From Candidatus Omnitrophota bacterium (lineage in GTDB: Bacteria > Omnitrophota > Gorgyraeia > Gygaellales > JAHJCI01), in the NCBI GenBank assembly GCA_016783355.1, contig JADHWR010000016.1:1-20684 (forward strand): a stretch of DNA of 20,684 bases, given 5' to 3'. The notes below the pieces were generated by a model. The model searched no databases, was not told the DNA's origin, and saw only the letters and a program-made list of their open reading frames with translations. Shown here piece by piece: positions 1-7,012 of this stretch; position 1 is the first letter of the stretch, and each line of letters starts with the position of its first letter. The position numbers were made by a program, and so were the translations under genes.

Positions 1-16
1 TTGTTATATTAACCAT
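1..16 (-). CDS. Start of a third oxidoreductase subunit (NuoG/HydA-like), cut by window edge
   Basis: Only five codons are visible, reading M-V-N-I-T from an ATG at 16-14. The ATG begins one nucleotide after the TAA of the nuoF-like gene, the spacing expected for a co-transcribed next subunit. Proteins that follow NuoE and NuoF in complex I-like and NAD-linked [FeFe]-hydrogenase operons (NuoG, HydA) often begin with a short 'MVNxTIxG'-type [2Fe-2S] ferredoxin fold. The visible residues fit that but cannot prove it. The identification rests on position rather than sequence. Confidence 0.4.
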
Positions 17-17
17 G

Positions 18-1313
18 TTATAAACAAATACCTAATCTGCACTTCCTCTTGGTAATGTGCTCTTCAAATTCAGCAGGAAATTTCTCTATGGCAGAGTTTG
101 TAACATTAAGTGCTGCCTGCCCTAATCCGCAGCGCGATGTATCATACAAGACTCCCTGCAATTCTTTAAGAAGAAGAGGGTCGCCCGGCTCGCCCCGGCC
201 CAAAGCTATATTTACCAAAATTTCCCGTGCCCGCTTGGTGCCTTCACGGCAGGGAGCGCATCTCCCGCAGGACTCATCATCAAAAAACTCTGTGCATCTT
301 CTTGCCACATCTACCATACAATGCTGGTCATTTATCACGATTACTGCTCCTGAGCCCAGCATACTGCCTGCCTTCTGAACACTGGGATAATCCAAAGTTA
401 GGCCCAGTTCTTTATCGGTTAATAAATTGCTGGAAGCCCCGCCGGGCAAAACTGCTTTTAGTTTACCATCAACACCTGCGCCGTATTTCTCAATTAATTC
501 TTTGAGGGTAATATCTGTCGGAAGTTCATATACACCGGGCTTGTTGACATCTCCGGAAAGGCAATATAATTTTGTCCCGGGTGAAAGAGGAGAACCAATT
601 TTAGAAAACCACTCTGCGCCTTTTAATAAAATTTGAGAAATATTAGCAAATGTTTCTACATTATTTAAAACTGTTGGTTTATTCTTAAAACCGACGAACG
701 TAGGAAAGGGGGGTTTTACACGAGACTGCCCCTTCCTTCCCTCTAATGAATCCAAGAGCGCTGTCTCCTCTCCGCAGACATAAGCACCCGCACCTCTGTA
801 AAGATTGATTTTAAAGGAAAATTCAGAGCCAAGGATACTTTCTCCTAAGAAATTATGCTCTTGGGCTTCTTCTATCGCCTTTTTTAAAATCTCATAAGCC
901 TTAAAATACTCTCCCCTAATATAAATAAAGCCTGTCTGGGCGCCAAGGCTTAAGCCACAAATAATCATTCCCTCAAGTAAAAGATGGGGGTCATCCTCCA
1001 GAATAATCCTGTCTTTAAATGTCCCTGGTTCTCCCTCGTCAGCATTACAGACCACGTACTTGGGAAACTCTTTGCTCTTTTTGGCAAATTCCCACTTTAA
1101 TCCCGTGGGAAACGCTGCGCCTCCCCTGCCTACGAGTTTAGATTTCTTGATCTCGTTGATTATATCCTCGGAAGAGCCCTTTAATGCCTTTTTTAAGGCA
1201 AGGTATCCCCCCTCGCTAATATAACTATTTATATCCCCAATATAGCCCTCTTTTTCTATATTCTTTAAGATTATTCTGGTTTCTAATCTCTGGTTTCTGG
1301 TTACTTTATTCAT
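18..1313 (-). CDS. nuoF: NADH-quinone oxidoreductase subunit F-like / NAD-linked hydrogenase flavin subunit
   Basis: This 431-residue protein is the 51-kDa-type subunit that binds FMN, NAD(H) and one [4Fe-4S] cluster, and passes electrons between NADH and the iron-sulfur chain. The glycine-rich NADH/FMN region is visible near residue 62 (GRGGAAFPTGLKW), followed by CNADEGEPGTFKDR and GAGAYVCGEETAL. The cluster ligands are C349, C352 and C355 in ESCGRCAPC, plus C395. It lacks both the N-terminal thioredoxin-like domain and the C-terminal ferredoxin domain of Thermotoga-type HydB, so it is a minimal NuoF. It overlaps the nuoE-like gene by 8 bp and is followed after one base by another subunit start. 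Codons 4-13 are made from a 7-nt repeat array, and the conserved family sequence begins only after it (RIILKNI). The partner enzyme is outside the window, so complex I, [FeFe]-hydrogenase and formate dehydrogenase all remain possible. Confidence 0.93.
   Translation of the reverse strand: MNKVTRNQRLETRIILKNIEKEGYIGDINSYISEGGYLALKKALKGSSEDIINEIKKSKLVGRGGAAFPTGLKWEFAKKSKEFPKYVVCNADEGEPGTFKDRIILEDDPHLLLEGMIICGLSLGAQTGFIYIRGEYFKAYEILKKAIEEAQEHNFLGESILGSEFSFKINLYRGAGAYVCGEETALLDSLEGRKGQSRVKPPFPTFVGFKNKPTVLNNVETFANISQILLKGAEWFSKIGSPLSPGTKLYCLSGDVNKPGVYELPTDITLKELIEKYGAGVDGKLKAVLPGGASSNLLTDKELGLTLDYPSVQKAGSMLGSGAVIVINDQHCMVDVARRCTEFFDDESCGRCAPCREGTKRAREILVNIALGRGEPGDPLLLKELQGVLYDTSRCGLGQAALNVTNSAIEKFPAEFEEHITKRKCRLGICL
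1276..1303 (+). repeat. Heptanucleotide array inside the nuoF N-terminus
   Basis: Four consecutive 7-nt units read on the plus strand as CTGGTTT, CTAATCT, CTGGTTT, CTGGTTA. Three are near-identical and one is diverged. The array lies wholly within codons 4-13 of the nuoF-like gene, encodes a hydrophilic stretch (VTRNQRLETR), and stays open in the gene's frame. The unit CTGGTTA also occurs, in a shifted register, in the array at 4169-4203. Confidence 0.75.
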
Positions 1314-1770
1314 ATTGAGAGATTATCTCTTTTGCCCTTGCCACAGTTAAATTCCCGAAAAGTTCCTCATTAATCATCATCACCGGCGCTTTATCACAGG
1401 CCCCTAAGCAAGAAACTGCCTCAACAGTAAATTTTTTATCAGGCGTGGTCTGGCCTGCTGCAATATCTAATTCCTCGCAGACTGCCTCTAAAATCTTTCT
1501 TGAGCCCTTAAGAGAGCAAGGCAGGGATACACAAATACGGATAATAAATTTCCCTCTCTCTTTAAGATTAAACATAGAGTAGAAAGTAGCTACGCTATAA
1601 ACCTCAACTGGAGGCAAATTCAATTCTTTAGCTAAAAACGAGATGGTCTCTTCTGTCAGATAACCGCATCTTTCACAAGCAGCATGCAGACAAGGCAACA
1701 GGGCCTCATTTTCTCGGCCATGCTCATCCAATATCTTCTTAAGCTCTTCCTTACATTCCTTGAGTGACAC
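1306..1770 (-). CDS. nuoE: NADH-quinone oxidoreductase subunit E-like, [2Fe-2S] thioredoxin-fold protein
   Basis: This 154-residue protein is the 24-kDa-type subunit that carries a [2Fe-2S] cluster next to the NuoF flavin. The four ligands are clear: C80 and C85 (C-x4-C in ICVSLPCSLKG) and C121 and C125 (C-x3-C in SCLGACDKAP). The N-terminal helical part with LPPVEVYSVATFYSMF is typical of the family, and the length is usual. The start is GTG at 1770, with a strong GAGGAGG ribosome-binding site seven bases upstream. It is the first gene of its transcript, behind a consensus promoter (1921-1949) and a palindrome-rich leader of about 145 nt, and it overlaps nuoF by 8 bp. The same protein serves complex I, bifurcating hydrogenases and formate dehydrogenases, so the whole complex is not settled by this gene. 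Confidence 0.93.
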   Translation of the reverse strand: MSLKECKEELKKILDEHGRENEALLPCLHAACERCGYLTEETISFLAKELNLPPVEVYSVATFYSMFNLKERGKFIIRICVSLPCSLKGSRKILEAVCEELDIAAGQTTPDKKFTVEAVSCLGACDKAPVMMINEELFGNLTVARAKEIISQYE

Positions 1771-1789
1771 CTTCTCGCCTCCTCAATGA

Positions 1790-1813
1790 GTCCGCCAAAG
1801 TTCGTTGGCGGAC
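1790..1813. repeat. Palindrome I in the nuoE leader
   Basis: A 9-bp perfect stem, GTCCGCCAA / TTGGCGGAC, with a 6-nt loop (AGTTCG) lies just upstream of the nuoE ribosome-binding site. There is no T-run next to it in the direction of transcription, so it does not look like an intrinsic terminator. It is most likely a dispersed palindromic repeat now carried in the leader RNA. Confidence 0.75.
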
Positions 1814-1819
1814 GAATTG

Positions 1820-1879
1820 ATCCCGCCGAATACTCTAAAATTATCAGGGAGAATTTTAGAGCAGTTTATGAGGCGGGAT
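1820..1879. repeat. Palindrome II in the nuoE leader (nested stem)
   Basis: This is a nested inverted repeat. The outer 8-bp arms are ATCCCGCC (1820-1827) and GGCGGGAT (1872-1879). The inner 10-bp arms are CTCTAAAATT (1833-1842) and AATTTTAGAG (1852-1861) around a 9-nt loop. Both stems are perfect. It is separated from Palindrome I by only 6 nt, and the two share a GGCGG-type stem end. The long perfect stems and two-part architecture resemble small non-autonomous palindromic repeats. Confidence 0.8.
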
Positions 1880-1920
1880 ATACATTATTATAGTAATCTA
1901 TTATAGTATTATAAAAAATT

Positions 1921-1949
1921 ATTATAGAATATTCTGACATTCTTGTCAA
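1921..1949 (-). promoter_or_regulatory. Consensus sigma70-type promoter for nuoEF
   Basis: On the minus strand TTGACA (1949-1944) is followed after exactly 17 nt by TATAAT (1926-1921). Both hexamers match consensus perfectly. Transcription should begin near 1914 and run through both leader palindromes before nuoE at 1770. Confidence 0.85.
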
Positions 1950-1976
1950 TTCTAAAAAGAGCAAAGGCTAATGAAA

Positions 1977-2429
1977 CTATCCCTCTTTGGTGAGTCTGGT
2001 CTTTACTAACTCGCTTACTATCCGGCCATCGGCCTGGGTTCCTATCTTTGCCATGACCTCTTTCATAACCCTGCCCATATCCTTGATGTCTTTTGCGCCA
2101 CAGCTTGTAATTATCTCCTCAATTACCTCTTTAATTGCCTCGGGAGAAAGTTGAGGCGGCAGATAAGACCTTGAAATCTCCAGGGCTTTAGTCTCTTTCT
2201 CTGCCAAATCCGCTCTTTGGCCTTGTTTAAACTGACTGATTGACTCCTTTTCTTGCTTAATCAATCTTTTGATTACCGTAATTACCTCATCATCCTCTAA
2301 ATCCTCTTTTCTCTTTTCAATTGCCAGGTTTTTAAGATTCGCCCGTAAAAAACTTAATGTTTGAGACTTCATTGTATCTTTACTTTTCAGTGCTTTTTTG
2401 TAATCATTGAAAATTTTCTCCTCTAACAT
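1977..2429 (-). CDS. YqeY-like protein (GatB/YqeY domain)
   Basis: This 150-residue, highly charged, mostly helical protein has the full length of the YqeY family. The C-terminal half carries the family hallmarks YLPPQLS (near residues 90-96) and DMGRVMKEVMAKIGTQADGRIVSELV. This domain resembles the tail of the GatB subunit of tRNA-dependent amidotransferases, but the cellular role of stand-alone YqeY is not well established. The ATG at 2429 lies one base after the stop of the upstream lipoprotein and has a GAGAGGAG ribosome-binding site. It is the last gene of the Lrp-to-YqeY transcript; the nuoE promoter begins 28 nt past its TAG stop. I see no catalytic motif. Confidence 0.88.
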   Translation of the reverse strand: MLEEKIFNDYKKALKSKDTMKSQTLSFLRANLKNLAIEKRKEDLEDDEVITVIKRLIKQEKESISQFKQGQRADLAEKETKALEISRSYLPPQLSPEAIKEVIEEIITSCGAKDIKDMGRVMKEVMAKIGTQADGRIVSELVKTRLTKEG

Positions 2430-2430
2430 T

Positions 2431-3051
2431 TTACTCCTCTCTCGTTAATCCAACGCAATCAAAATAAAGGATGCCCCGGCCTTCTGGGCGAGGCTCAAAC
2501 TGAAAGCTCTTTACAGGAAAATCTAATATTCCATTTTTATCTGCATCCCCTGGCTGCCAGTCGCCCCGGGCATAAAAATCCGCAAAAGGACAAATAATCT
2601 GCCTCCAGCCAATAAAGTCATCTTTGACAATAAAGCGCCACATCTCTTGCTTGCTGTCCTTAATATCAAAGGCAATCGCTCTCCGGGAGTTTTCTCCGTG
2701 CATATAAAAGGAAATCGCATTAAATTTCTTCCAGTTTATCTTCTCTGGTTTAATCTGCCAGCAGCCTGCTCCTTTGGCATCTATATTATACCCTCTGGCA
2801 ACCCACATATAACCGCCGCTGGCAGCATCATATTCAACCTTCAGGGCTTGATTGCCGGAAAATTTAATATCTTGAGAGGCACAAACTTTTACAGAAGAAC
2901 CCCCGCCTGCGCCAAAATCAACTGTTGCCTGCGGTCCTCCCCTGATTGGACCTTCAAAATCATCAATGATCAATGTGCCTGGATTAGACCCGCAGGCAGA
3001 GCTTAATATCAAAATTAAAAATAAGCTCAAGATTAAATTTAATTTTTCCAC
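2431..3051 (-). CDS. Lipoprotein with CBM11/CIA30-like carbohydrate-binding fold
   Basis: This 206-residue secreted lipoprotein has a hydrophobic signal peptide ending in the lipobox LSSAC, with C20 as the predicted lipidated cysteine. The mature part begins IIDDFEG and continues with alternating strands, aromatic residues (WQIKPEKINWKKFNAISFYMHG, MWRFIVKDDFIGWRQIICPF) and DADKNGILDFPVKSFQFEP. This pattern is typical of the jelly-roll CBM11/CIA30-like domains that bind beta-glucans or act as scaffolds. Only one domain is present and no catalytic module is attached. It sits downstream of uppP and two genes from a GH1 glycosidase, which suggests an envelope or glycan role. The domain assignment is by pattern only and could be a related beta-sandwich family. 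Confidence 0.7.
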   Translation of the reverse strand: MEKLNLILSLFLILILSSACGSNPGTLIIDDFEGPIRGGPQATVDFGAGGGSSVKVCASQDIKFSGNQALKVEYDAASGGYMWVARGYNIDAKGAGCWQIKPEKINWKKFNAISFYMHGENSRRAIAFDIKDSKQEMWRFIVKDDFIGWRQIICPFADFYARGDWQPGDADKNGILDFPVKSFQFEPRPEGRGILYFDCVGLTREE

Positions 3052-3063
3052 CCCTTCTCCTTT

Positions 3064-3819
3064 CTAAGCTCCTTTGATAAATATAAATCCAATAATTGAT
3101 ACAACCATAAGATAATAGCCAAAATAATCAAGATGCATTCTTTTAACAACTGTCTTTAAGATAATAAGGCCAATCAACCCGGCAAGAAAACTAAAACAGA
3201 GACTAAGCCAAAATCCAGTGATATTATTATTAAAAACAACCTCAACCTTTTTTGCCTCAAGCAGATATGCACCTAATATTGCCGGGATACCGGCAATAAA
3301 GGAAAATCGAAAAGCAGCCTCTGGTTCAATACCCCTCGCTAAAAGACTGATGATTGTCATACCCGAGCGGGAAATACCCGGTATGATCGCAAAACCCTGT
3401 GCAATCCCAAACAATAAAACATCCTTAATATTTAAGGAAAGGAGGTTGCGTCTGCCGGAGCTAAACAGCCGCGTTAAAAATAAAAATATTGCCATAATGA
3501 ACAAGGCAAGACAGACAAGTTTTGGATTCTTGAATAATCCCTCAAAAAAACTTCTGCCCAGGAGTCCAATTATTGCCGAAATCAAAGTAATTAAAGCTAT
3601 CTGCCACAAAAGCACCATGTCCTTTAAAGTGCGCCGAATATCTTTGATAAAAAAGCAAAAGATGGCAAAGAGTGTGCCAAAATGACAGACCACGACATAT
3701 GCTAATATCTGACTTTTTTCAAAATTAAGGAAATGACTGAATAAAACCAAATGGCCAGAGGAACTCACGGGTAAAAATTCAGTTAATCCTTGAATTATAC
3801 CTAATAGAAAATATGGCAT
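3064..3819 (-). CDS. uppP: Undecaprenyl-diphosphate phosphatase
   Basis: This 251-residue integral membrane protein recycles undecaprenyl diphosphate to the monophosphate carrier used for peptidoglycan and other envelope polymers. Both BacA/UppP signatures are present: IIQGLTEFLPVSSSGHL near residues 8-24, with E14 and H23, and IIPGISRSGMTI near residues 145-156, with the catalytic-type R151. Seven or eight hydrophobic segments are visible. The length is slightly short for the family (about 260-270). The ATG at 3819 starts two bases after the upstream lipoprotein stop and has a strong GGGAGGG site, which overlaps that gene's last codons. In the second signature QGFAIIPG replaces the usual QALALIPG, a mild variation. 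Confidence 0.95.
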   Translation of the reverse strand: MPYFLLGIIQGLTEFLPVSSSGHLVLFSHFLNFEKSQILAYVVVCHFGTLFAIFCFFIKDIRRTLKDMVLLWQIALITLISAIIGLLGRSFFEGLFKNPKLVCLALFIMAIFLFLTRLFSSGRRNLLSLNIKDVLLFGIAQGFAIIPGISRSGMTIISLLARGIEPEAAFRFSFIAGIPAILGAYLLEAKKVEVVFNNNITGFWLSLCFSFLAGLIGLIILKTVVKRMHLDYFGYYLMVVSIIGFIFIKGA

Positions 3820-3821
3820 AA

Positions 3822-4256
3822 CTAAATTCCCTCCCCAATCTCTTCAAATATTCTTGTTGCTAAGTACTCCTTGGTGTCAGTCGAGGGGCTGGCAATCTCT
3901 AATTGTGTTTTGGTCTGGCCAATATCCTTAAAGAATATACCGGCAGGGGTCGTATCAGCTTCACTTATATAAACAGCAATTAAATCTGGTTTCTTTGCAT
4001 AGATATAACTGCCCATATCAGTCAATATATCCTGCACCTTTTGGTAACAGATAGAATAATCACAATCCACAATCTTAATAATTGCCTGACCCCTAGCATT
4101 CTCTATATCTTTAGTGGATATTGCAAGAATTGACTTTGTTGTTTCCTTTAAATGGGTGCAACCTCCTAAAACAGTAAACAGTAAACAGTAAACAGTAACC
4201 AGTAAAATAACTTTTAATTTCTGTCGCTTCAGTTCTAACACCTTTGCCCCCTTCAT
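3822..4256 (-). CDS. Small lipoprotein of unknown function
   Basis: This protein has up to 144 residues and a signal peptide ending in LGGC, with the lipidated cysteine at residue 33. The mature part of about 112 residues is mixed alpha/beta (IVDCDYSICYQKVQDILTDMGSYIYAKKPDLIAVYI) and I do not recognise a family. The ATG at 4256 has a weak ribosome site. A GTG at 4241 (codon 6) has a good GGGGG site and would give a more ordinary signal peptide with the cysteine near residue 28, so the true start may be 4241. The hydrophobic core of the signal peptide (VTVYCLLFTVL) is encoded by a perfect 7-nt repeat array at 4169-4203. Gain or loss of one unit would shift the frame before the lipobox, so the gene could be phase-variable. 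Confidence 0.72.
   Translation of the reverse strand: MKGAKVLELKRQKLKVILLVTVYCLLFTVLGGCTHLKETTKSILAISTKDIENARGQAIIKIVDCDYSICYQKVQDILTDMGSYIYAKKPDLIAVYISEADTTPAGIFFKDIGQTKTQLEIASPSTDTKEYLATRIFEEIGEGI
4169..4203 (-). repeat. Heptanucleotide array in a lipoprotein signal peptide
   Basis: On the sense (minus) strand the array reads one ACTGGTT followed by four perfect ACTGTTT units, 35 nt in all, immediately before the lipobox codons. It is the most regular of three 7-nt arrays in the window and the one most prone to strand slippage. Three units encode seven residues; fewer or more units change the reading frame. Confidence 0.9.
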
Positions 4257-4280
4257 TCAACACTTAGCATAAATGCTGGA

Positions 4281-5447
4281 CTAAATCTGATTGCTTTGAC
4301 ATATTTTGCTATAGGTCCGGGCGCTTGGTCTAATCTTGCGCTCATATGTTTTATAATCAACCTCGATTAAACCAAATCTTGGCCTAAACCCCTTATCCCA
4401 TTCAAAATTATCAATTAAAGACCAATAAAGATAACCAATGATATTTGTTCCTGCTTTTATTGCTTGTGCTACTGCCTCAATATGGGAAACTACAAATTCT
4501 TCTCTTTGAGTGTCGTTGTTGGTGGCTATGCCATTTTCCAAAATAAATATAGGTAAATTATACTGCGAAAATCGGCAAAGTAAATCCAAAAGACCTTTGG
4601 GATAGATAAACCATCCCAGCGAACTTTTAGGAAGAGCGAGGCTCGGTTTTGGCAAAAATTCGCAGGTGTAGTAATTTAGCCCGATAAAATCTAATGCCTT
4701 AAGCCGAATAAGTCTCTCCAAAAGCATAAAATTAAAAAGATAATCCTTTGTCTTTGCCTTTATTCTATAATATGGATTTCTGTCTGTTGCAATAAATCCG
4801 CGGATATTTTTGGCAATACTTACCTGAGGCCCGACTAATTTCTTTTCCCGGTATATTTCTTTGATAATCCTGTACGCGCTTAGATGTGCCCGAACAATAT
4901 TATTATCTATCTTCTTTGCCAAAAATAATGATTTTTCCTGCGGAGGCCAAACTCCCGAGATATAGCTGTTATATAAATAAACGTAGGGCTCATTAAAGGT
5001 AACCCAAAGATGTACATCCCTCGCAAATTCAGAAACTATTATTTTTACATAGCGGCTGAAGTAAAAGGGTGCCTTTTTATCAAGCCATCCACCCCTCCTG
5101 CTAAACCATATTGGATTAGTGAAATGATGGAGAGTAACTACAGGTTTAAGTTTACGGTTCCTTAAAGCCTGAATTACATTATGATAATGCTTGATTTCAC
5201 TAAAATCAAATTTACCTTCTTCTGGCTCGATACGACTCCATTCAAAAGAAAGGCGCAAAGTTGAAAAACCCAAACTTTGCGCCAGGGAAAAATCTTCCTC
5301 AAATAACTCGTAATGCCTGCAGGCCGCACCTGATGGCTGCTTCTGATTTTCTTCTTCCCAAAGCCACCAGTCGCTGTTTTTATTATCTCCTTCGGTTTGA
5401 TAACTGGAAAGTGCTACCCCCCAAAGAAAGTTGTCGGGGAACTGCAT
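4281..5447 (-). CDS. Compact family GH1 beta-glycosidase
   Basis: This 388-residue retaining beta-glycosidase has the GH1 N-terminal signature FPDNFLWGVALSSYQTEG, the acid/base glutamate E153 in TFNEP, and the nucleophile E304 in ILENGIA. Other conserved segments are LHHFTNP, GLNYYT and YLYWSLIDNFEW. It has no signal peptide and should be cytoplasmic. Typical members have 440-480 residues. The shortening falls mainly between about residues 205 and 255, where the usual stretch rich in acidic and aromatic residues before FIGLNYY is reduced. Substrate specificity cannot be read from sequence; beta-glucosides or beta-galactosides are the usual choices. It begins three bases after the peptidoglycan-binding lipoprotein and is co-transcribed with envelope genes. 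Confidence 0.93.
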   Translation of the reverse strand: MQFPDNFLWGVALSSYQTEGDNKNSDWWLWEEENQKQPSGAACRHYELFEEDFSLAQSLGFSTLRLSFEWSRIEPEEGKFDFSEIKHYHNVIQALRNRKLKPVVTLHHFTNPIWFSRRGGWLDKKAPFYFSRYVKIIVSEFARDVHLWVTFNEPYVYLYNSYISGVWPPQEKSLFLAKKIDNNIVRAHLSAYRIIKEIYREKKLVGPQVSIAKNIRGFIATDRNPYYRIKAKTKDYLFNFMLLERLIRLKALDFIGLNYYTCEFLPKPSLALPKSSLGWFIYPKGLLDLLCRFSQYNLPIFILENGIATNNDTQREEFVVSHIEAVAQAIKAGTNIIGYLYWSLIDNFEWDKGFRPRFGLIEVDYKTYERKIRPSARTYSKICQSNQI

Positions 5448-5450
5448 ATA

Positions 5451-5822
5451 TTAATCTTCTTGCTCTCCGATTAAGTATTGGCCCAAAATAGCCCATGTTT
5501 TTGGGCCAATAACTCCATCAACAGCCAAATCATTGGCTGCCTGGAAATCCTCAATTGCCCTTTTTGTCATTGGTCCAATATCACCATCGATCTTGCCTGT
5601 ATAAAATCCGGCACTCCTTAAAGCAGCCTGGATTTCTTTATTTGTCGGTTTATACGCTTGTGGTAACTCTAACTCCTCCACGCTAATCACAGGAAGGGTT
5701 GATTCAATCTCTGTAGGCAATTCTACAGACAGTGGCTCCTGCATCTGCTCTAAAGGCTCTTGCTCCCTGCTACAAGCAGATAAGATAAATGCGAACAATA
5801 AAAGCCAAACTATCCGTATCAT
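5451..5822 (-). CDS. Peptidoglycan-binding lipoprotein (PG_binding_1 domain)
   Basis: This 123-residue lipoprotein has a signal peptide ending in LSAC, with C17 predicted to be lipidated. A low-complexity acidic linker rich in E and P follows (about residues 18-58). One C-terminal peptidoglycan-binding repeat spans about residues 62-115, with the recognisable IQAALRSAGFYTGKIDGDIGP and VDGVIGPKTW. No hydrolase domain is attached, so it probably tethers or localises something at the cell wall. The ATG overlaps the aminotransferase stop (ATGA), indicating translational coupling. Confidence 0.9.
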   Translation of the reverse strand: MIRIVWLLLFAFILSACSREQEPLEQMQEPLSVELPTEIESTLPVISVEELELPQAYKPTNKEIQAALRSAGFYTGKIDGDIGPMTKRAIEDFQAANDLAVDGVIGPKTWAILGQYLIGEQED

Positions 5823-6979
5823 TGCTTCCTCCTCAGAAATTTCTCAATTCTTGCGATTGCCTCTTTTAATTTATCCAAATCTGCACAATAAGAAAGGCGC
5901 ACAAAATCTTTATAATCACTGCCAAAGGCATCTCCCGGAACAACAGCAACATTTTGTTCTTTTAAGAGCTTGCGGGCAAAATTTAAACCTGCTAATCCTG
6001 TGTTTTTAGTAGAAATGAAAAAATAAAATGCTCCTTGAGGCTTTACCATCTCAAAACCAATTCTCTTCAGCTCCTCGTAGACATATTCCCGGCGCCTTTG
6101 ATATTCCCGCTTCATCTCATCCATTGCTTTTTTGCCGCTAACCAACGCCTCATAAGCAGCCAACTGGCTCATTATCGGAGCGCAAAGCATAGTGTATTGA
6201 TGAATCTTAGTCATTGCAGAAATTACATCCTTGCACCCACAAGCATAACCAATGCGCCAACCCGTCATTGCGTATGCCTTTGAGAAGCCATTTAAGTATA
6301 AGCTAAATTGTCCTGCACCAGAAAGAGAAGCAAAGGGGATATGCGCAAAATCATAGCTTAAATCTCCATAAATTTCATCAGTGATACATAAGATTTTATG
6401 TTTTAAAATTATCCTTTTAAAATCCGCAAGTTCCTTATTTGTATAAGATACCCCCGTGGGGTTGCCGGGATAATTTAAAATAACTGCCTTTGTCCTTTTG
6501 GTTATCGCCCTTTCCAAATCTTCTGGTTTTAATTTGAATCCTTGACGAAGCTGTGTCTTTATATAGCGGGGCAGCCCACCGGCAAGAATTGTTAATGGCC
6601 CGTAGGCGACATAACAAGGTAACGGAATAATAACCTCATCGCCAGGATTAACAACTGCTCGCAGTGCCAAATCCATTGCTTCGCTGACGCCGGTTGTAAT
6701 TAAGATTTCCTCTTCCGGGTTGTATTTTAAATTAAACCTTGAATTTAAATACCGGCTGATTCCTAATCTTAATTTATAAAGTCCTTTATTCGACGTATAA
6801 CTGGTAAAGCCCTGCTCTAATGCATAGATTCCTGCTTCCCGAATAACCCAGGGCGTAGTAAAATCTGGTTCACCTACACCTAGAGAGATAACATCCTTCA
6901 TTCCCAGAACTAAATCAAAGAATTCACGGATGCCGGAAGGCTGTAATTCCTGAACAGTTTTAGAAAGAGACTTTTTCAT
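5819..6979 (-). CDS. PLP-dependent class I/II aminotransferase
   Basis: This fold-type I aminotransferase has 386 residues from the preferred ATG. The PLP lysine is K234 in NGFSKAYAMTGWRIGY. Cofactor contacts include N173 in NYPGNPTG, D201 and Y204 in DEIYGDL, and R242. The N-terminus (SGIREFF, ISLGVGEPDF) matches the large group covering aspartate, alanine and aromatic aminotransferases, so the substrate is not determined. A TTG seven codons upstream (7000) also has a ribosome site. The ATG at 6979 is chosen because family members begin with the KKSLSKTVQELQPSG-like segment and AGGGG lies eight bases before it. It directly follows an Lrp/AsnC regulator gene, a common pairing that suggests an amino acid-responsive switch. 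Confidence 0.93.
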   Translation of the reverse strand: MKKSLSKTVQELQPSGIREFFDLVLGMKDVISLGVGEPDFTTPWVIREAGIYALEQGFTSYTSNKGLYKLRLGISRYLNSRFNLKYNPEEEILITTGVSEAMDLALRAVVNPGDEVIIPLPCYVAYGPLTILAGGLPRYIKTQLRQGFKLKPEDLERAITKRTKAVILNYPGNPTGVSYTNKELADFKRIILKHKILCITDEIYGDLSYDFAHIPFASLSGAGQFSLYLNGFSKAYAMTGWRIGYACGCKDVISAMTKIHQYTMLCAPIMSQLAAYEALVSGKKAMDEMKREYQRRREYVYEELKRIGFEMVKPQGAFYFFISTKNTGLAGLNFARKLLKEQNVAVVPGDAFGSDYKDFVRLSYCADLDKLKEAIARIEKFLRRKQ

Positions 6980-7012
6980 ATAATACGCCCCTGAGGACAA
7001 TTCTGCCTGCTC

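Noticed and set aside
49..636. Plus-strand open frames opposite nuoF
   Set aside because: They lie entirely antisense to a strongly conserved gene, show no recognisable motif and have no promoter or ribosome site.
1881..1920. Repeated TATTATAGTA segments as a further tandem array
   Set aside because: The two copies are 13 nt apart and the third match is partial; it is better explained as A/T-rich sequence downstream of the promoter.
3218..3685. 155-codon plus-strand frame opposite uppP
   Set aside because: It is antisense to clear transmembrane coding sequence; composition reflects the complement of hydrophobic codons and no family is recognised.
6980..7000. TTG start for the aminotransferase
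   Set aside because: A ribosome site exists, but the ATG seven codons in matches the usual family N-terminus and is a better codon. It remains possible.
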